Assembly (NCBI GenBank): GCA_029207755.1
Contig: JARCOQ010000005.1
Location: 53,099,563 to 53,163,562 of the forward strand
Direction of reading: 5' to 3'
Source of the DNA: Chamaea fasciata
Lineage: Eukaryota; Chordata; Aves; Passeriformes; Sylviidae
Length of the DNA stretch: 64,000 nucleotides
The translations under genes were made by a program, and so were the position numbers. The notes under the pieces were generated by a model. It was not told the origin of the DNA, made no database searches, and was given only the letters and a program-made list of their open reading frames with translations. Shown here piece by piece: positions 59,831 to 64,000 of this stretch. Every line of letters begins with the position of its first letter. Positions within the stretch are counted from its first letter, which is position 1.

Positions 59831-61734
59831 ATTTAAAAACAATCCCCTTTTTCCCAGTTCCTCACACATAGACATACATGTAAAATCCACAATATCATTG
59901 TAATTTATAGTACAAGTGGGTCTATGGGTTTGGTAGAATCTAAGTTGTAGTACAAAAGGTTTGCTTGATATTTTTGGTGCCACTCCTCTACACACAGAGC
60001 ATGTGGAGATCTTGCATTATCCTTTACAACCTTGAAAAGTCCTTCAATATGAAAGGAATAGCTCTTAGACTTTGTGGGGTTTTTGAAGGAAAAAAAAGGA
60101 GTGTACTGCAAACCACGTGTGTTTGGTTGCCCATGTTTTTTGTGTGTTTGTTTGTTTTGTTTTGTTAGCAAAAACAGCCTTTGTCAAACAGAACCAGTAA
60201 ACCTGTAGGTCTGAAAATTTGTTTTGTGTGCAGGACCTAACTTTTGCCAAGATCAAGAGCAATCAAGGCATATGGTAACATTGTATTTGGTGCCTCTGAC
60301 TCCACCATGGGGCCGTTTTCCCTCAAAGATCAGAAGGTTTGTAAATCGCTGTTCAAGGCCTGCGGCTTTCTACACCTTTTATAGAGATGAACTCTGAAGT
60401 CTGGGATTTTCTCATCCTTCTCCATATAGAGTTCTTTGCTACTTAGATTGCTCTGTTGAAATTCTGCTGTATATATTTTCCACAACACTTTTCCCCATAG
60501 AAACCAGGCATGCTAACTTTAAAAAAAAGCTGTGGAAAATATTTCAAATAATATTAAGCTTCTACTGCTTCCCCCTTCCAAGCTTAATAACAATAAATAT
60601 TTTAAACAGACAAAGAAGTTATCCAAAGACCAGGCTGCATTTTCTATGACATTAAAAAAAATTAAATAAAAACTTAATCTTCGCTACTTCATTACAATTT
60701 TCTTGGTAGATCCATTAATTTTTCTTTAGATAAAATGAGCAATGTGTAATTAAAAGAAATATAGCAAACTTTTTTTTTTTTTTAAGTAGGGTTGTAAGGG
60801 TAAGTAAAATTAATCTTGAAAGCTGTGTCAGTCTGATCTTTTTATATGGTGGCATAAGTTCTGACACAGCACTGTGGGGATTCTGTCACTGTGACAAATT
60901 TAGAAGCAAAATAAAGACTTGATAGTCCATAACTTATATAATCGACTCTGAATGTTTTTTTTAATTGCTCTGTTAGCATAGAGCCCTGGTGTAAACTATA
61001 TAAGATGGTTTAAAATCAGTCAAGGAATTTATCCAGCTCAGCACAATGACAGGTTTTCTCCAAAACAGCTGCTTTAGTGTCAACCTCCACAAGTGGATGA
61101 AATGATGGTGATTTCAGCTCTTCACCTAAGAAACGGAAAAGAAAAGGAGCCTGCAGGCATCTCCCTGGGTTTGGGTAATAAGAGGAAAATCGTCATGGTC
61201 CAGTGCCTTGATTGTTACTGTTGGACTGCAATAAATGCAGTAGAGGGATACCTATGGCTTGGCCCACAATATGGGAAACAGCAGAGAGAGCTGCTGGCAG
61301 CTGAAACCAGAACAGCTTGTTGTGTGAACAGTGTCCAGAGTGCAGCCACCCTTCCTCTCCTGGTTAGTGAGTTAAATAAACCAAGACAATTCAGGTGGAG
61401 AGTGCTCAGCCAGGACCTGTGGCAAATAACCACACTGCAGAACCTGTCAGGTCATTTTCCTCACATTGCTGAGTCCTAATTTATTAAAACCTTTCCCCAC
61501 ACATGCTATTCCTCCACCATTTTGGTTCTTTTGGGTTCAGCTGCTCAAGCTGATGGAAGCCCACCAGGGTGTGGAAATCAGTGCCAGCCGGGCTGTGGAT
61601 TTCACAGAACGAAGGAGCCAAAACTCAGCGGTTTTGTTAAGATCCGCTTAGAATATTTTGCATTCTGTCTCTCCCTCTCCAAAGCCATCAGGTGAAGCGG
61701 CTTCTGCCTTTAAGCTGCCCATCCTCCATGGGCA
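59831..61734. other. Intergenic, nothing recognised
   Basis: AT-rich DNA. A T-run is present at about 60770-60783. The open frame at 61093-61479 has no recognisable motif. Confidence 0.5.
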
Positions 61735-61845
61735 GGCACTCTCCTCGCTCCGGGGCCGCGGGGCCACCAGCCCGCGGAGGGACCCCCGCCGCCGGTGAGT
61801 GCCTCGAGTAGCGGCGGGCGCCCGAAGGGGTGACGCGTTCTCCCC

Positions 61846-62041
61846 CACATTCCTCCCTGCATCCTTCCCCGCATTCCTCCCTGCATCCTTCCCCACATTT
61901 CTCTCTGCATCCTTCCTCACATTCCTCCCTGCATCCTTCCCCACATTTCTCCCTGCATCCTTCACCGTATCCCTTCCCGCATCCCTCCACGCATCCTTCC
62001 TTGCATCCCTCCCCGGAGCCCTCCTACATCCCTCCCCGCAT
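61846..62041. repeat. 12/24-bp pyrimidine minisatellite
   Basis: The tandem words CATTCCTCCCTG and CATCCTTCCCCG alternate as a 24-bp unit, decaying to CATCCCTCC-type 12-mers on the right. Because the unit is a multiple of three, several frames stay open on both strands and give repetitive peptides. These are not evidence of a protein. Confidence 0.93.
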
Positions 62042-62042
62042 A

Positions 62043-62064
62043 CCCCCCCCCCCCCCCCCCCCCC
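62043..62064. repeat. Run of 22 C
   Basis: An uninterrupted C tract following the minisatellite. It is G-rich on the minus strand, so a G-quadruplex or i-motif is possible. The exact length is prone to sequencing error. Confidence 0.9.
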
Positions 62065-62290
62065 TCGCATCCGCTGCCAGGGCGGCAGTCCCGGTGCTGG
62101 CGGGACCGCGCCCGGTTTGATCCCGCGGTTCCGGTGCCCGGCTCGGTCTCGCACCGCTGGCACCTCTGCAGCTGAATCGCCTCCGGCTTGGAGAGATGTC
62201 GGTACCAGATCTCGTCTTCTGGAGGCTGACGGGGAAAAGCGGTGACGTGCTGGACGTGGGGGTACCCGAGGATCGGCCTGGGGTTGTTTC

Positions 62291-63268
62291 CACACATTTA
62301 AACGTCCAAAAATTCCCGGAAACATTTTGAATTCCTGTAATTACCATTTGCCCCCTCCTTCCCCCTTCCCTCTCCTCTCACTCAAATCGAAAAGCCCTGA
62401 TACAAAATGCCAGATCAGGGCTGACTGTTCTGACATTTCAGAGCTTTCCATTTTTCCTAATCCTTTCAAAATGCATTTCAAAACACTTTAGCTTGTCATA
62501 TAGAGAAATGAAAGTGCCCTATTTAGAAACAGCAAAATGAAACATGCTGGCTGATTCCATGTTCATTTTGCCTTATTTTTTCCCTTCCTGTTCAAACAAT
62601 TTTGTAGAAAAGACAGAACTGAATTACAATGAACTAAATACTCACGTTTTGATGAAGAAAACTGTAACCATAAATGTTACTAACTTCTGTCAGAAATTGT
62701 ATTTCAAAAATACTACATGGCAATTTCAGATGATTGGATGGGTTATAACTTTTTTATTTTTAAAGCAATCTTCTTTAACAAACAGAGATATGTAGCAGAA
62801 GTCAGAGATTTCCAGTCCATAATCTTTTTTCTAAAGCATTTCATATATGAAAAGGGAAGAAATAAAAGGGAAAAAAAGTAAGCACAAGTCAAAGATTTCA
62901 CATGCCTTGGAGGACTGTTAATATCTGTCTAAGTGTAAAGCTGTGTTGATATTTCAGATCAATGGGAGCTAACAAAAAGTACTAATTATCTCTAGCTCAG
63001 AGATTTCTGATTTCTTATCCCTACTACAGTCAGGTGTGAAATATCAGAGAAAAAGGAGCAGTCTGGGTTTGCCAAGGTTTTGATAAATCCTGCAGTGTTT
63101 GGCCTCAGCCATCCAAATCCATTCTCAGCTCAGCATTCTCTGTATAACCCCATTCATGGAAACATCTTTGACCTCAATCCCTTGGAAACCATTTGCTCTC
63201 TAATGACCTAGATGCAATCCCTGGATTCTGCAAGGTCTAAGCAGAATTCTCTCCCAAGGGCCTCCAGT
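62291..63268. other. Intergenic, nothing recognised
   Basis: AT-rich DNA right of the CpG-rich island. No second exon matching the donor at 61795 was found by eye. Confidence 0.5.
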
Positions 63269-63269
63269 T

Positions 63270-63345
63270 CTAGTACAGAATGACTGAAGAGGAATTGGAT
63301 GATCCTTGTGTATCCCTTCCAGCTCAGGCTATTCTGTGATTCCAA
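63270..63345 (+). mobile_element. CR1 LINE 3' end, short
   Basis: Sense CR1 terminal wording: GAATTGGATGATCCTTGTG, ATCCCTTCCAGCTCAGGC and ATTCTGTGATTCC. Heavily 5'-truncated. Confidence 0.85.
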
Positions 63346-64000
63346 AAGCTGTGCTCAAAACCACCCTGCACTGACACATGTCCTGTGCTGCACCACAAGT
63401 CCCAGATCTTTGCAATTTATGGCCTCAAGTTGTAAGGCTCAAGTGAAACTGTCACAATGGAAAAATCCGAATCTTAGTTCATCTTTCTTTGATGGAGCTG
63501 TGAGAAAATGAGCAAACAAACCAACCAACCACATGTGGGCTCTCTTGGGACTTCTTTACCTCTAAGTAAACAAATACAATGGATTTTGTAACTAAAAAAT
63601 GTTATCCCATGTAAAAAAGGGCAATTGTATTGAAAACTATATTCCTGGTATGAGCATCAAATAAATTGGGAATTTTATTTCAAGTATTAAAAAAAGCCAG
63701 AAGAAGCAGACCTGTGTGATCAAAAAGTGAGATTTGGTCTGCATTTTAAGCAGAAGAGCTGGAGGGACTTAGGTAAGCCAGTAAAGTAAAATATCTGAGT
63801 AGACTTTTCTGCTTAATATGGTGGAAGACATGCAAAATTATGTTGTCAAATTCAAATTATCCAAGATTAATTACAAAGGAATCAAAAGCTGAATCTCTGC
63901 AAGCGTGCCAAAAGTTAGACTACCTTGTCTAAATCAATTACTTCAGAATAGCCATCTGCTAATAGTCCATGTGCTGACATGCAGCTTCTTGGAATCTTAC
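63346..64000. other. Intergenic to the window edge
   Basis: No gene or repeat recognised. Confidence 0.5.

Larger units (their letters stand above)
61735..62290. promoter_or_regulatory. Orphan CpG-rich island
   Basis: GC-rich, CpG-dense DNA, sharply bounded on both sides by AT-rich DNA. On the plus strand an ATG in a good context (CTCCATGGG, about 61727-61735) opens a short frame ending at the strong donor GCCG/GTGAGTG at 61795-61796. This could be the first exon of a gene running right. In mammals ABCC9 lies divergently from CMAS on this side, but nothing here identifies it. The island also holds the minisatellite and poly-C run. Confidence 0.45.

Noticed and set aside
61648..62325. Minus-strand 225-codon open frame with repeating [12 protein letters not shown] peptide, and the matching plus-strand frames
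   Set aside because: The 24-bp tandem repeat is a multiple of three and has no stop in several frames on both strands, so long repetitive frames are expected by chance. No start context, splice site or domain supports a protein.

Overview
The window looks like nuclear DNA of a bird, probably a songbird. It contains many copies of CR1, the dominant avian LINE, in both orientations. It also has two candidate retroviral LTRs, one resembling LTRs I associate with passerine genomes, a decayed gammaretrovirus-like provirus, and two intron-rich vertebrate genes with canonical GT-AG junctions. There is no operon structure, no bacterial element and no CRISPR array. No RNA gene was recognised by eye.

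Layout. At 1-4400 there is an AT microsatellite, a CCAT microsatellite, a minus-strand endogenous retrovirus remnant (gag, protease, RT connection and RNase H pieces, about 2150-4083) and a CR1-like copy. 4400-19430 is intergenic DNA with several CR1 copies and a 74-bp perfect palindrome at 10829-10902. 19437-27380 holds a complete six-exon cytosolic sulfotransferase gene on the plus strand (285 codons, SULT6B1-like) with a TATA box. 27381-34901 is the convergent intergenic space, with CR1 and an LTR-like repeat. 34902-45466 holds the complete eight-exon CMAS gene on the minus strand (428 codons, N-acylneuraminate cytidylyltransferase). Its CpG-rich promoter carries ZNF143-type and NRF1-type motifs. 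Just upstream, at 45791-46389, a candidate solo LTR splits a tetranucleotide microsatellite. 46400-61730 shows no convincing gene, only CR1 and simple repeats. At 61735-62290 there is a second CpG-rich island containing a 12/24-bp minisatellite, a run of 22 C and a good splice donor; it may be the first exon or promoter of a gene running off the right edge. The remainder is intergenic.

Function. CMAS activates sialic acid as CMP-sialic acid in the nucleus for glycoconjugate sialylation. The sulfotransferase is predicted to move sulfate from PAPS to a small acceptor in the cytosol. The genes face each other tail to tail and have separate promoters. Nothing in the sequence links them functionally. 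No new multi-gene system was found. The most notable structures are the long AT palindrome, the LTR insertion next to the CMAS promoter, the CMAS C-terminal tail repeat and start-codon ambiguity, and the orphan CpG island with its minisatellite.
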